A stretch of DNA of 7,092 bases from a bacterium. Its GTDB lineage: Bacteria; Patescibacteriota; Gracilibacteria; Absconditabacterales; Absconditicoccaceae. The position numbers and the translations under genes are program-made. The DNA is taken from positions 1-7,092 of the forward strand of contig JAHDCT010000060.1 in assembly GCA_020629735.1 (NCBI GenBank). Direction: 5' to 3'. The notes beneath the pieces are model-generated. The model was not told the origin of the DNA and searched no databases. It saw only the letters and a program-made list of their open reading frames with translations. Numbering within the stretch: the first letter of the stretch is position 1; each line of letters opens with the position of its first letter. Below, in pieces: positions 7,036-7,092 of this stretch.

Positions 7036-7092
7036 TCCCGATCGCACTGGACGCCGCGACCCTCGCCGGAGCGCTCTTCCCTGCGTTCGTTC
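7036..7092. other. GC-rich foreign tail, probable chimeric join
   Basis: These 57 bases contain 40 G or C, while the preceding kilobases are clearly AT-rich. In the MurF frame they give Arg/Gly-rich sequence unlike the family. On the plus strand the frame starting at 7035 reads IPIALDAATLAGALFPAFV, the Ala/Leu-rich pattern of a hydrophobic segment from a high-GC genome. The tail is too short to assign. An assembly or amplification chimera is the simplest explanation, since it breaks a conserved gene in mid-domain. Confidence 0.6.

Noticed and set aside
1..7092. CRISPR array, tRNA, rRNA or riboswitch.
   Set aside because: No regularly spaced direct repeats, no cloverleaf-like gene and no known riboswitch core were seen in the short intergenic gaps.

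Overview
Most of this window (about 1023 to 7035) comes from a bacterium that reads UGA as glycine (translation table 25), as in Absconditabacteria (SR1) and Gracilibacteria (BD1-5). Read with the standard code this stretch falls into fragments. Read with UGA=Gly it resolves into complete genes on both strands. I count about 75 in-frame UGA codons, many at glycines that are invariant in known families (alanine racemase, M16 peptidase). The DNA is AT-rich, as expected for these lineages. I cannot tell from this window which of the two phyla it is.

Layout. (A) 1-920: a tandem ArsR-type winged-helix regulator with its upstream region, followed by a strong hairpin at 963-991. This gene has no UGA glycine codon and looks like a Bacteroidota protein, so it is either foreign or joined artificially. 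(B) 1023-4294, plus strand: a coiled-coil-like protein, a large transglutaminase-like/TPR protein, a small basic protein and a protein with a kinase-like tail. The first and third ORFs each end in a UAA or UAG, and the next ORF resumes in the same frame 24 or 18 bases later. (C) 7035-4301, minus strand, transcribed right to left: the 3' end of a MurF-like ligase, a complete alanine racemase (alr) and a complete M16 zinc peptidase. The peptidase converges on block B with only 6 bases between the stop codons. (D) 7036-7092: a GC-rich tail (about 70% G+C) that does not continue the MurF protein and is probably a second chimeric join.

How the genes work together. Alr makes D-alanine, and MurF adds D-Ala-D-Ala to the UDP-MurNAc-tripeptide, so block C is a cell-wall precursor cluster with a peptidase gene at its end. 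Block B has no function I can name with confidence. Its best-supported protein combines a Cys-His-Asp papain/transglutaminase-like core with TPR repeats, which suggests a protein-modifying or proteolytic enzyme with a protein-binding scaffold. No RNA genes, CRISPR arrays or complete insertion sequences were seen. No stretch longer than 300 bases lacks a gene; the longest is 1-206.
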